Source: Clostridia bacterium
GTDB lineage: Bacteria > Bacillota > Clostridia > Oscillospirales > Acutalibacteraceae
Direction: 5' to 3'
DNA: 64,000 bases
Assembly (NCBI GenBank): GCA_017409845.1
Contig: JAFQRY010000029.1
Span: 1-64,000 of the forward strand
This document shows, one piece after another, positions 16,401-24,311 of this stretch. Positions within the stretch are counted from its first letter, which is position 1, and each line of letters opens with the position of its first letter. The notes under the pieces are model-generated. The model ran no database searches. It was not told where the DNA came from and saw only the letters and a program-made list of their open reading frames with translations. The position numbers were made by a program, and so were the translations under genes.

Positions 16401-18809
16401 ATGAAAAAAACAGTATCTTTAATTTTGGTCATAGTGTTTCTAATGATGCCTTGTTGGGCATTTGGAGTTACATTTGATGACAAAGGAAGCGTAAAAATTA
16501 CTGACAACAACACTGAATTTGCTATTGAAACGGCAGAGATAATTGATGAAGCGGAATCTTTTGATGCTATGCTCAGAATAATCGGAAAATCAAAAAACAA
16601 GCATTTAAATTTCGAAAACTTCAAAACAGAAGATGCTATTGTGTCAAGTGACGGAAGGTTCGTTTTTCAATTTAATGAGGAAAAAGATCTTCTGCGGTGC
16701 TTGAAACAGTTGCAGGAGGATCCCGACATATTATTCGCAGAGCGTGATGTGCCGATTTTTACAGCCGCAACAGAAGAGTCTTACGCGCCCTTGTCTTGGG
16801 GTGTGTCTGCTATAGGGGCAGATATATATTCAGAAAATATAGCTGATTTCATTGAGGATCGTGTAAAGACTGTTGCGATTGTTGACAGCGGTTGCGAAAA
16901 TATCGATTTTATCAAAGAAAAGATTGTGCAGGGATACGATTTTGTTGATAATGATACTGATGCAACTGATGATACAAGTGTTGACAGTCACGGAACATTT
17001 CTTGCAAGTATAGTTGCGGATTGCACAAAAAGTCTTCCCGTTAAAATTATGCCTGTCAGAGTTTTATCGTCAAAATCTGGTTCTCTTATCAATGCTATAA
17101 ACGGAATATATTATGCGGTTGATAACGGTGCAGATGTCGTTAATATCAGCCTTGGTGGTTTTCTTAAAGATTGCAGTTCACTTGATGACGCGGTTTCATA
17201 TGCGACGAAAAACAATGTTTCGGTTGTGGTTTGTGCAGGCAACGCAAAAAGTGATATACAAAATTATTGCCCTGCACATATTGAATCTGCTATCACAGTA
17301 TCTTCTGTCAATGAGAAAAATTTGTTTTCCGAGAGTTTTTCTAATTTCGGAAACAGCGTTGATATTTCTGCACCCGGAGAAAACATTGTAGGATATAATA
17401 ATCTCGGTGAAAAAGTAACTTTAAGCGGAACTTCAATGTCGGCTGCCTTTGTTTCTGCGGCGACTACCATGTGCAAACTGATTATGCCTGATTTATCTCC
17501 CGAGCAAATTCAAAACTCGCTTATAAATGCTACTGAGGATTTTGGAGAAACCGGTTGGGATAAGTATTATGGTTACGGTGTGTTACGGCTTGATAAAATG
17601 CCAATACCCCAAAAAACACATACCGTTGAATGGATTGTTGACGGTTTGACTACATGTGACTTTTATAAGTCAAACGAAAAAATAATGTTACCTGAAACTC
17701 CCATTAAATACGGTTATATATTCGATGGATGGACACCTGATGTTCCCGACATAATGCCGGATAAAAGCCTTACATTTACCGGACGGTGGATTCCTGTTGA
17801 GTGCGAAGTGATTTTTGATGCGACAACGGGATTTTTTGAAGACGGAACAACAAAGAAAACAAAAAGAGTTGATTTTGATGAAGAAATCTCAGTTCCGGAA
17901 GCACCGTCAAAGCCCGGATATGTTTTCTCTGGTTGGATGTTGAAAAATATTAATGTTGGTACAGACCTTGGAACAATGGATGATATTAACGGCAAAACGT
18001 TTACCGCTGTGTGGACAGCATCAACTGATACAATCTATACCGTTGAAACCTACACAATGAATACAAGCGGTGAGTATGAGAAAGCATCTCAGGTATTCAG
18101 CGGCACGACAGGCGAAACTGCAACAGCTGAAAATACAGTTCCCTCAGGTTTCTCGCTTAACGCTGAAAAGAGTATTCTCAGCGGAACAATTGCGGCGGAT
18201 AATTCGCTTATTCTCAAGGTTTATCTTGACAGAAATATCTACACATTCACAACTGTTGTTGACGGTGTTTCGGCAAGTACAAATTATCCTTTCGGTTCAA
18301 TTGTTCCCGAACCCATTGTACCCACAAAGGCGGACTATAAGTTCATTAAGTGGGATGGAATTGTTCCCGAAACAATGCCTGCTGAAAACGTAACAGTTAC
18401 AGCCGTGTTCGAGAAATATTATGCTTGTCCCGATTGCGGAGAAGAAATTCTCGGCGAAGAAGCAATCAACGAACACATAGCATCCGAAACAAAGGTAACA
18501 ATCAGTGACGGTGTTATTGTTACGAGTGGTGAATTGAAACCCAGTGCAACAATAACGGTTTCCGCACCTCAGGTTGACGGTAAGATTTTCAGCCATTGGA
18601 CTGTGGATGGAGCAACCGTAGAGAATTCAGAGTCCTCCGACACAACGATTGTTTTGTCAAGCGGAAAGATAACGATAACTGCAGAATATGAAGATTGCGA
18701 ATGCAAGTGCCATCAGGGCGGCATAGCAGGATTCTTCTTCAAGATAGTCCTTTTCTTCCAGAAACTTTTCGGAAATAATCTTGAATGCTTCTGCGGCAAA
18801 AAGCACTAA
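16401..18809 (+). CDS. Secreted subtilisin-family (S8) serine protease with Flg_new repeats
   Basis: 802 aa. A signal peptide (1-22) and a propeptide-like region (to about 130) are followed by a subtilase domain with Asp162 (AIVDSG), His197 (DSHGTF), oxyanion Asn281 (CAGNA) and Ser345 (SGTSMSAAF). The C-terminal half holds Listeria-Bacteroides (Flg_new) repeats, such as YGYIFDGWTPD and PGYVFSGWML, a short CPDCGEE Cys pair, and an unusual end: Cys-rich CECKCHQGG, an aromatic amphipathic stretch and CFCGKKH. The complete triad implies an active exported protease, perhaps processing the preceding giant protein. The ribosome site is GGTGAAAA. Confidence 0.9.
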   Translation: MKKTVSLILVIVFLMMPCWAFGVTFDDKGSVKITDNNTEFAIETAEIIDEAESFDAMLRIIGKSKNKHLNFENFKTEDAIVSSDGRFVFQFNEEKDLLRCLKQLQEDPDILFAERDVPIFTAATEESYAPLSWGVSAIGADIYSENIADFIEDRVKTVAIVDSGCENIDFIKEKIVQGYDFVDNDTDATDDTSVDSHGTFLASIVADCTKSLPVKIMPVRVLSSKSGSLINAINGIYYAVDNGADVVNISLGGFLKDCSSLDDAVSYATKNNVSVVVCAGNAKSDIQNYCPAHIESAITVSSVNEKNLFSESFSNFGNSVDISAPGENIVGYNNLGEKVTLSGTSMSAAFVSAATTMCKLIMPDLSPEQIQNSLINATEDFGETGWDKYYGYGVLRLDKMPIPQKTHTVEWIVDGLTTCDFYKSNEKIMLPETPIKYGYIFDGWTPDVPDIMPDKSLTFTGRWIPVECEVIFDATTGFFEDGTTKKTKRVDFDEEISVPEAPSKPGYVFSGWMLKNINVGTDLGTMDDINGKTFTAVWTASTDTIYTVETYTMNTSGEYEKASQVFSGTTGETATAENTVPSGFSLNAEKSILSGTIAADNSLILKVYLDRNIYTFTTVVDGVSASTNYPFGSIVPEPIVPTKADYKFIKWDGIVPETMPAENVTVTAVFEKYYACPDCGEEILGEEAINEHIASETKVTISDGVIVTSGELKPSATITVSAPQVDGKIFSHWTVDGATVENSESSDTTIVLSSGKITITAEYEDCECKCHQGGIAGFFFKIVLFFQKLFGNNLECFCGKKH

Positions 18810-18817
18810 AACTAACG

Positions 18818-18849
18818 ACCCCGTACGGCTTTATGCTGTACGGGGTTTT
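18818..18849 (+). terminator. Terminator of the cargo operon
   Basis: Complementary arms ACCCCGTAC and GTACGGGGT enclose an 11-base loop and are followed by TTTT. It lies 9 bases beyond the protease stop. Confidence 0.85.
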
Positions 18850-18920
18850 GTCTGTCAAGATTATGTTCACCGATTTTACATTTTTAACATTGCAAAATGG
18901 CAAGTTTTTGAATTGCAGAA

Positions 18921-18955
18921 ACCCCTCTGAAAATCATTTGATTTTCGGAGGTTTT
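18921..18955. terminator. Hairpin between convergent cargo and rumA genes
   Basis: A 12-bp stem (CCTCTGAAAATC with GATTTTCGGAGG, one G-T pair) followed by TTTT on the plus strand. It lies 10 bases from the rumA stop and could serve both directions. Confidence 0.6.
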
Positions 18956-18964
18956 AAAACAGAT

Positions 18965-20599
18965 TTATTTAATCATTCCGAAGTGTTTCAATGCTTCCTT
19001 GATTGCTTTTTCTTTATTCGGTGGGCATTGGGGTTGTTTTGCATCGTCGGACTTCGGTTTGTTATAACAATCACGCTCAATGATACCGCATTTCTGTTTT
19101 ATCTGTGCGATATTCAAGGTGCTGACTTTTAAGCCACTGTGCTCCAGTACATATTCTTTGATTTCTTGGTAGGTAGCTTTCTTTTCGGCATCGGTCAAAT
19201 CAAGTTCATCCATATCCAAATCAATTTCGATATGGTGTTTTGTGTTAAGTTTGGACAATAAACATACCGTCTCGACGTGTCCTGTTCTCGGGAACATATC
19301 GACGGGAGTTGCCTTTATTGCGGTGTAGCCGAGGTCCTTGAAAATTCCGCAGTCACGGGCAAGGGTTGCGGGGTCGCACGAAACATAAACGATTCTGTCG
19401 GGCATCATTTCCGCCGCAGTTTTAATCATTTCGGGGCTGCAGCCCTTGCGGGGCGGGTCAAGGATAATAACGTCGGGTCTGACACCCTCGTTTTTCAGCA
19501 TTTCTGCCGCCTGTGCGGCATCTCCGCAGAAGAAACGGGCATTGCTTATGCCGTTTGATTCCGCATTGATTTTTGCATCCTCAATTGCTTCGGGAACAAT
19601 TTCAACGCCGATGATTTCCTTGGCGTTTTTCGCCATTGAAAGTCCGATTGTGCCTGCTCCGCAGTAGAGGTCCATAACGGTTTCTCTGCCCGTCAGGTCC
19701 GCATATTCCGCTGCTTTGTTATAAAGCTTTTCCGCCTGATTGCGGTTGACCTGATAGAAGGAAAGCGGAGAAATTCTGAATTTCAGTCCGCAGAGGATAT
19801 CGGTTATGCAGTCGCTTCCCCAGAGGGTTCTGCATTTTTCGCCGAGGATAACATTTGTGTCTTTTGTATTTGAATTTATAATAATACTTTTTATATTGCT
19901 TTCTTTTTCAAGGAGTGTGCGGACAAGCTTTTCTTCATCAGGCAGTCTGCTTCCGTTGATAACGGCACAGACCATGATTTCTCCGCTTGCCGTTCCTTTT
20001 CTTATGTAAATATGACGCAGCAGACCTCTGTGAGTTGTTTCGTCATAGACGGAAACGCTGTTTTCTTTTATGTAATCCGAGAAGGCTTCAAGAATTCCGC
20101 TGAATTCTTCGGGCTGAAGCAGGCAGTCGGGGCAGTGAATAACTCTGTGGCTGTGCGGAGAGTAAAAGCCCGTTTTTATTTCATCACCGTCAACCGCAAC
20201 GGGATATTGTGCCTTGTTGCGGTAGCGGCTGTCGGAGTCACCGCCGATAATCGGCTCAAACACGGGCTCAACTCCGCCTATTCTTCTGAAGCATTCTTTT
20301 ACATGATTTGATTTTATTTCTTTTTCCGCATCATAGCTCATGTGGGAGAAAACGCAGCCGCCGCATCTGAGATAGACGGGACATCCGGGCTGAATTCTGT
20401 CTGCCGAGGGGGAGATGATGCTTTCAACCTTTGCAAAGGCATAATTCTTTTTAACCTTGAGGATGTGTGCGGTTATCTCGTCGCCGACCGCCGTTGCAGG
20501 CACGAAAATTGCCATTCCGTTGTGTCTGCCTACTCCGCTGCCGTTTGATGAGCAGGATTCGATTCTTAGATTTATTCTGTCGTTTTTCCTGAGCTCCAC
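18965..20599 (-). CDS. rlmD: 23S rRNA (uracil-C5)-methyltransferase with element-derived C-terminal tail
   Basis: 544 aa. A TRAM domain (1-60), the 4Fe-4S cysteines in CPVYLRCGGC (Cys73, 79, 82) and CPDC, the SAM motif DLYCGAGTIG, ILDPPRKGC and the catalytic Cys of YVSCDP identify an RlmD/RumA-type enzyme that methylates U in 23S rRNA. Usual length is about 455 aa. Here the frame passes through the 15-bp attachment core (HVETV, 19266-19280) and continues for 99 residues, including KATYQEIKEYVLEHSGLKVS and KQPQCPPNKEKAIKEAL, which belong to the mobile element. The catalytic part is intact. GTG start with GGGAGG upstream. Confidence 0.9.
   Translation of the reverse strand: MELRKNDRINLRIESCSSNGSGVGRHNGMAIFVPATAVGDEITAHILKVKKNYAFAKVESIISPSADRIQPGCPVYLRCGGCVFSHMSYDAEKEIKSNHVKECFRRIGGVEPVFEPIIGGDSDSRYRNKAQYPVAVDGDEIKTGFYSPHSHRVIHCPDCLLQPEEFSGILEAFSDYIKENSVSVYDETTHRGLLRHIYIRKGTASGEIMVCAVINGSRLPDEEKLVRTLLEKESNIKSIIINSNTKDTNVILGEKCRTLWGSDCITDILCGLKFRISPLSFYQVNRNQAEKLYNKAAEYADLTGRETVMDLYCGAGTIGLSMAKNAKEIIGVEIVPEAIEDAKINAESNGISNARFFCGDAAQAAEMLKNEGVRPDVIILDPPRKGCSPEMIKTAAEMMPDRIVYVSCDPATLARDCGIFKDLGYTAIKATPVDMFPRTGHVETVCLLSKLNTKHHIEIDLDMDELDLTDAEKKATYQEIKEYVLEHSGLKVSTLNIAQIKQKCGIIERDCYNKPKSDDAKQPQCPPNKEKAIKEALKHFGMIK
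19266..19280. repeat. Attachment site core, right copy
   Basis: Identical to 3064-3078 and in the same orientation, within rumA codons for HVETV. Everything from here to 18965 in the rumA frame is inferred to come from the element. Confidence 0.85.
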
Positions 20600-20724
20600 G
20601 GAAAAACCTCCCGTTACTTCTTTTGTGCTCCGTCAGGAGAAAGCCTGATTCCTGCGGAATATCGAATAAACTATATCATAAATTCCCACGCTTTTCAATA
20701 AAAACAATAAAATACAAATAATGC

Positions 20725-20754
20725 TTGATTTTTTGTGTCATGTTATGGTAATAT
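20725..20754 (+). promoter_or_regulatory. Likely promoter of the DUF4474 gene
   Basis: TTGATT, an 18-base spacer and TAATAT, 31 bases before the GTG start; CAGGAGG supplies the ribosome site. Confidence 0.45.
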
Positions 20755-20785
20755 CTACCTGATTATTTTTTCAGGAGGTATATAA

Positions 20786-21937
20786 GTGAAAAAGGCAGCA
20801 TTAAAAGTGACCGCAGTATTTTTTGTTTTTCTTTTTGCGTTTTCATCTCTTATAACTGCATCTGCGGTTGCAACACCCACAGACCCCGTGCCCGAAGAAG
20901 ATAAAACGGTTGCACTCATTCTTTCGTGCGAAAGTCTTTCGGTCAAAGAGGGAAAAAGCATTCAGATGACGGCAAAGGTAACCAACGTCAGCAAGCAGCC
21001 GTTAATAGTATGGGCATCATCCGATCCCGTTGTTGCGGTTGTTGACCAGAACGGTCTTGTCAAAGGAAAAACCCTCGGCAAGGCAACCATAACCGCTACC
21101 TGCAAGGTTGACGGAGAAACTCTCAGAGGCGAGTATGTTATCAATGTTGTGAAAAAAGGAAATTTTCTCAAGGATTTTCTTGAAGGACAGCAGGTTCTGA
21201 GCTATCAGTACAGCTATATTGATGACTATTACTATACAAACGACAAAGAGGCATGGCAGTATAATTTCGGCTTCGGCAAGATTTACGACCTTTTTGCCCC
21301 CTATATCCTGCTTGAATATGACTACATCCGCATTTTCTTTGCCTACGAGAACAAGGACTGGATGCTTCAGATGTGGAAGGGTCAGTACGGCATGATTTTC
21401 TATGGCGGAGAAATCGGCATATATAACAGAGAACACAGCGAAAAGGGCGTTAATGACTGGACTTTTTATGAGTGCCCTGCCGAGGAAGACTGGCTTGACA
21501 TGGAAATGACTCTCTGGCATCAGAATATCGGCGGTGAATGGGTCCGTGAATTTACCAGAGAATATGATAAATACTGGTGGTGCACCGGCTTCAAAAACGG
21601 ACATCTCAGAGAGCAGGAGCCTGCAGACGAGCTCCGCATGACGGGCAGAATAACCTTCAAGGATGAAGAAATGGCAGCTATCGTTGCCGACGGTCTCAAG
21701 GAATGCGGATTCAAAACGGCAGTATCGAAGGATAACATCAGCCTTGACCGTTATTTCATAGAGGATAAGGATATTTATTTCTGCTGGCAGAATATTTCGG
21801 AGGCGGAAAGCACAATGGCAATCAAGGTTGTAGGCGGCGGATTTACCGCACTCATGCTCATGCCCTTCTGGATTTACATTGCTCCCTTTGCAGGACTTTT
21901 CGGTATTCTTGCATTGCTCGTTTCAGCTATCCTTTAA
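20786..21937 (+). CDS. Exported DUF4474 protein with Big_2 domain
   Basis: 383 aa. A signal peptide (1-28) precedes a bacterial Ig-like Big_2 domain (about 42-125, VKEGKSIQMTAKVTN and NGLVKGKTLGKATITATC). A DUF4474-type domain (about 165-285) follows, rich in aromatic residues (YDYIRIFFAYENKDWMLQMW, WCTGFKNGHLREQEPAD). The C-terminus has a hydrophobic stretch (350-383) that could anchor it in the membrane. DUF4474 has no known reaction. The start is the GTG after CAGGAGG. Confidence 0.8.
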   Translation: MKKAALKVTAVFFVFLFAFSSLITASAVATPTDPVPEEDKTVALILSCESLSVKEGKSIQMTAKVTNVSKQPLIVWASSDPVVAVVDQNGLVKGKTLGKATITATCKVDGETLRGEYVINVVKKGNFLKDFLEGQQVLSYQYSYIDDYYYTNDKEAWQYNFGFGKIYDLFAPYILLEYDYIRIFFAYENKDWMLQMWKGQYGMIFYGGEIGIYNREHSEKGVNDWTFYECPAEEDWLDMEMTLWHQNIGGEWVREFTREYDKYWWCTGFKNGHLREQEPADELRMTGRITFKDEEMAAIVADGLKECGFKTAVSKDNISLDRYFIEDKDIYFCWQNISEAESTMAIKVVGGGFTALMLMPFWIYIAPFAGLFGILALLVSAIL

Positions 21938-21947
21938 TTAAACAGCA

Positions 21948-21979
21948 AACCGCCGTTTCTTCGGATTCGGCGGTTTTTT
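21948..21979 (+). terminator. Terminator after the DUF4474 gene
   Basis: Arms AACCGCCG and CGGCGGTT, 12-base loop, six-T tail. Confidence 0.85.
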
Positions 21980-21992
21980 AAAAGGTGAAATT

Positions 21993-22775
21993 ATGACATC
22001 GGATGAAAAAATTCTTCTTGCAAGAATTGATGACAAAGCACGTCTGTGCAGCGAAAATTCCATGATAACAAACAGCGTTTTTCTTGATATGCATGAGCGT
22101 TCGCTTGTTTCGTCAATGAAAAACGCTTATGCGGATGTGCGGATATTCTTTTACGGCGGGTTTGACGAATGCGAAAGAAGCATTGCTCTTTTCATGCCCG
22201 ATTATATAACGGATGAGCCTCAGAATTATTTTGACTCCTTTCCCGAAGATGACCCGATTGCGGTTGTTGAGATAGAGAAGGATAAATTCTCGCCCGCTTT
22301 AGGTCACAGGGATTATCTCGGTGCTCTTATGGGACTCGGCATAAAGCGTGAAATGACGGGCGATATCATCGTTTCCGAAAACGGCTGCAGAATAGCTGTG
22401 CTTGCGAAAATCGCACCGTTTATTGCCGAAAATCTCGATAAGGCGGGCAGAGGCACGCTCAAAGCAAAAATCATTCCGCCCTCGCAGGCAAGAGAGGGCA
22501 CAAAGGCGGTCGGAGTGCCTGACAGCTTTACTGTTTCATCAATGCGGCTTGACAGCGTTGTTAAAAACGCCTTCCGTGTTTCAAGGGGAGATGCGGTGCA
22601 GGCGATTGAGAGCGGCGTTGTTTTCGTGAATGACACGGAATGCACAAAGCCCGATAAAAAAATCGCCGGAGGCGATAAGGTCGTCTTCAGGCGAAAAGGC
22701 AGAATTATTATAAACGATTGCTCGTCAGTTTCAAAAAAGGGAAGAATTATAGTTGAAATAATGAGATTTCAGTAA
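21993..22775 (+). CDS. ylmH: YlmH-family S4-domain RNA-binding protein
   Basis: 260 aa, normal for YlmH. An N-terminal domain precedes a C-terminal S4 RNA-binding domain (about 185-250: MRLDSVVKNAFRVSRGDAVQ, ESGVVFVNDTE, GGDKVVFRRKGR). YlmH proteins bind ribosomal particles and in many Firmicutes lie in the dcw/sepF region; here the gene stands alone. AAGGTG precedes the ATG. Confidence 0.85.
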   Translation: MTSDEKILLARIDDKARLCSENSMITNSVFLDMHERSLVSSMKNAYADVRIFFYGGFDECERSIALFMPDYITDEPQNYFDSFPEDDPIAVVEIEKDKFSPALGHRDYLGALMGLGIKREMTGDIIVSENGCRIAVLAKIAPFIAENLDKAGRGTLKAKIIPPSQAREGTKAVGVPDSFTVSSMRLDSVVKNAFRVSRGDAVQAIESGVVFVNDTECTKPDKKIAGGDKVVFRRKGRIIINDCSSVSKKGRIIVEIMRFQ

Positions 22776-22783
22776 AACGCAAG

Positions 22784-22810
22784 AAAAAGGTGCCGAGGAA
22801 GCACCTTTTT
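22784..22810 (+). terminator. Terminator after ylmH
   Basis: Arms AAAAAGGTGC and GCACCTTTTT with a 7-base loop, ending in five T. Confidence 0.8.
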
Positions 22811-22814
22811 CTGC

Positions 22815-22911
22815 ATGGGGTTGAATTGAGGAGGGGTATTGCTTACTCAAAATGAGCAGTACCTTGCAGGTTGCGGCTCCTGCTTGGTACATCTGAATAA
22901 TAACCTTTAAA
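22815..22911. ncRNA. Candidate structured RNA with mutually exclusive hairpins
   Basis: Between ylmH and the leftward gene at 22975 is a non-coding stretch with strong dyads. One hairpin pairs GGTATTGCT with AGCAGTACC. A second pairs GTACC-TT-GCAGG with CCTGC-TT-GGTAC around an 8-base loop, with a symmetrical TT/TT internal loop. Both use the same GTACC, so they exclude each other, as in a switch. An outer GGTT/AACC pair could enclose both. No U run follows. I cannot assign it to a known RNA family, nor decide the transcribed strand. Confidence 0.4.
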
Positions 22912-22974
22912 TGTTAATTCCGTGTGAATTCAATATAAACGATTGTAAGATATTTTATTAATAAAACCATGCCA

Positions 22975-23148
22975 TTACATCAGTATATACATCAACGCAA
23001 AAATCAGAAAAAAATCACACCTGTCCGCCATGAGAAGAATAACAAGCGGCAGAATTATTTCTCTGTCGGAATCGGCATTCCGTCCGTGCTGTTCCTTTAT
23101 AAACGGATTTTTTGACGGAAGCAGAATTTTAAGTATATTTTCGTTCAT
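22975..23148 (-). CDS. 57-aa hydrophobic small protein
   Basis: Reads MNENILKILLPSKNPF, then a Leu/Ile/Phe-rich C-terminal half (REIILPLVILLM, DFFLIFALMYILM), consistent with one or two short membrane-associated helices. Its ATG overlaps the stop of the upstream 118-aa gene (ATGA), which strongly supports translation by coupling. Function unknown. Confidence 0.6.
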   Translation of the reverse strand: MNENILKILLPSKNPFIKEQHGRNADSDREIILPLVILLMADRCDFFLIFALMYILM

Positions 23149-23501
23149 TCGCCGTCACCGCCTCCCGTTATCTGCCCTATCAGCGGCAGCAAATCCAAAA
23201 GCTTCATCATCCGCATGGCTTCGTCCGCCCTCCTTCTGCGTTTTTCGCTCAGCAGAGGCTTCAGTGCTTCGATAAGACGGGTGCGGTCATCTTTTTTGTT
23301 CATCGCACTCATCACCGAGCTTATTTTTGAAAGCATCTGTGCATTGCCGAGCAAATCCGAAAAATCGGGCATGGCAAAATCAGGGTCGGGGGATTTTTCC
23401 TTCGACCCGTTATCCTGCGAAAAAAGATTTTCCGCCGCCGCTCTTAAATTTTCCATATCCTCGTCGGTCAGAGAGGATAAAATATCGTTTATGCTGTCCA
23501 T
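23145..23501 (-). CDS. 118-aa protein of unknown function
   Basis: Reads MDSINDILSSLTDEDMENLR with an acidic helical N-terminus, a Pro/Asp linker, then a basic segment RTRLIEALKPLLSEKRRRRA and the hydrophobic MMKLLDLLPLIGQITGGG. The family is not recognised. It is second in a leftward three-gene run (75, 118 and 57 codons); the run suggests a joint structural or regulatory role. Confidence 0.65.
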   Translation of the reverse strand: MDSINDILSSLTDEDMENLRAAAENLFSQDNGSKEKSPDPDFAMPDFSDLLGNAQMLSKISSVMSAMNKKDDRTRLIEALKPLLSEKRRRRADEAMRMMKLLDLLPLIGQITGGGDGE

Positions 23502-23519
23502 GAGCTTCTCCGTAAAGTT

Positions 23520-23738
23520 TTATCTGGTTTTTCCGAATTGCCGCATGAGTCTTTGTGCCTGCTCGCTGCTGAGAAGGTCCTCGAGAGCCTTTTTATCGCC
23601 GAGCACCCTTTTTAATTCTTTCATTTTATCGTCGGGCACCCTGCTCTGCACGGCTCCGAGCAAATCCTCGGGCTTTTTGGCATTTGCCGCCTTTGCCAGA
23701 CGAAGCATCTCTTCAATAGAAAAATTATCCTTGCTCAT
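23520..23738 (-). CDS. 72-aa protein of unknown function
   Basis: Reads MSKDNFSIEEMLRLAKAANA, then RVPDDKMKELKRVLGDKKAL and LLSSEQAQRLMRQFGK: a soluble, charged helical protein. The ATG at 23738 has GGTGAT upstream; a GTG three codons earlier is possible. It ends 18 bases before the 118-aa gene. Both resemble each other in having a short helix and an amphipathic basic segment. Confidence 0.6.
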   Translation of the reverse strand: MSKDNFSIEEMLRLAKAANAKKPEDLLGAVQSRVPDDKMKELKRVLGDKKALEDLLSSEQAQRLMRQFGKTR

Positions 23739-23806
23739 TGCAATCACCGCTTCTTTCTTCTATAATAGATATGACGAAAAAAATTTGTTAGAACGGAGGA
23801 GCTTCA

Positions 23807-24265
23807 TTGAGAATTCTTGTTTTTTCGGATTCACACGGCTCAACCTATAAAATGAGAACCGCAATCCTGAATCACCCCGAAGCGGATATGATTATCCATC
23901 TCGGCGACGGCGAAAGGGATTTCACGGCTCTTGACGAGGAAATCGCAGGGCGAAAAACCGTTCAGGTCTGCGGCAACTGCGATTTTTATTCAATGCTTCC
24001 CGACAATGAATTCATAACCGCCGCAGGAAAGAAAATCCTCTGCACCCACGGTCATTCCGAGCTTGTCAAGCACGGAACGGGCGTTCTCATAAACAAGGCA
24101 AAAAACATGGGTGCACACATTGTATTATACGGTCACACACATCAAAGCGTTACAGATTACGATGACGGGCTCTATATAATGAACCCCGGAAGCATACAAA
24201 ACGGCGAATACGGCATGATTGATATTGTGTCCAACGGGATTATGCTTATCAAAATGAAACTGTAA
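23807..24265 (+). CDS. YfcE/MJ0936-type metallophosphodiesterase
   Basis: 152 aa, typical of the single-domain family. Metal ligands are seen in VFSDSHG (Asp8, His10), HLGDGERD, CGNCD, CTHGH and GHTHQS. Relatives hydrolyse phosphodiesters with Mn or Ni; the cellular substrate is unclear. TTG start with GGAGG upstream. It is divergent from the three small genes, with a 68-bp gap likely holding both promoters. Confidence 0.85.
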   Translation: MRILVFSDSHGSTYKMRTAILNHPEADMIIHLGDGERDFTALDEEIAGRKTVQVCGNCDFYSMLPDNEFITAAGKKILCTHGHSELVKHGTGVLINKAKNMGAHIVLYGHTHQSVTDYDDGLYIMNPGSIQNGEYGMIDIVSNGIMLIKMKL

Positions 24266-24311
24266 TAAAACTTGCCGCCCGGGCATAGATTGTTCTCAGG
24301 CGGTGATTTTT

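Larger units (their letters stand above)
3064..19280. mobile_element. Integrative and mobilizable element inserted in the 3' end of rumA
   Basis: A 15-bp sequence occurs in direct orientation at 3064-3078 and 19266-19280. The left copy lies in the last codons of a large serine recombinase and the right copy lies inside rumA; both are read in the same frame and encode HVETV. Between them are the recombinase, small accessory genes, a MobA/MobL relaxase, an oriT-like site and two AT-rich secreted-protein genes. There is no type IV secretion system, so transfer would need a helper. The rumA 3' end is a known integration target of ICEs and IMEs in Firmicutes. Copy number and current mobility cannot be judged from sequence alone. 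Confidence 0.85.

Noticed and set aside
18965..19265. Separate small gene for the 99-residue RumA tail
   Set aside because: It is continuous in frame with rumA and has no start or ribosome site of its own; it makes sense as an element-borne tail.
22815..22911. SRP RNA, 6S RNA or RNase P RNA
   Set aside because: The SRP tetraloop region and other hallmark sequences are absent.
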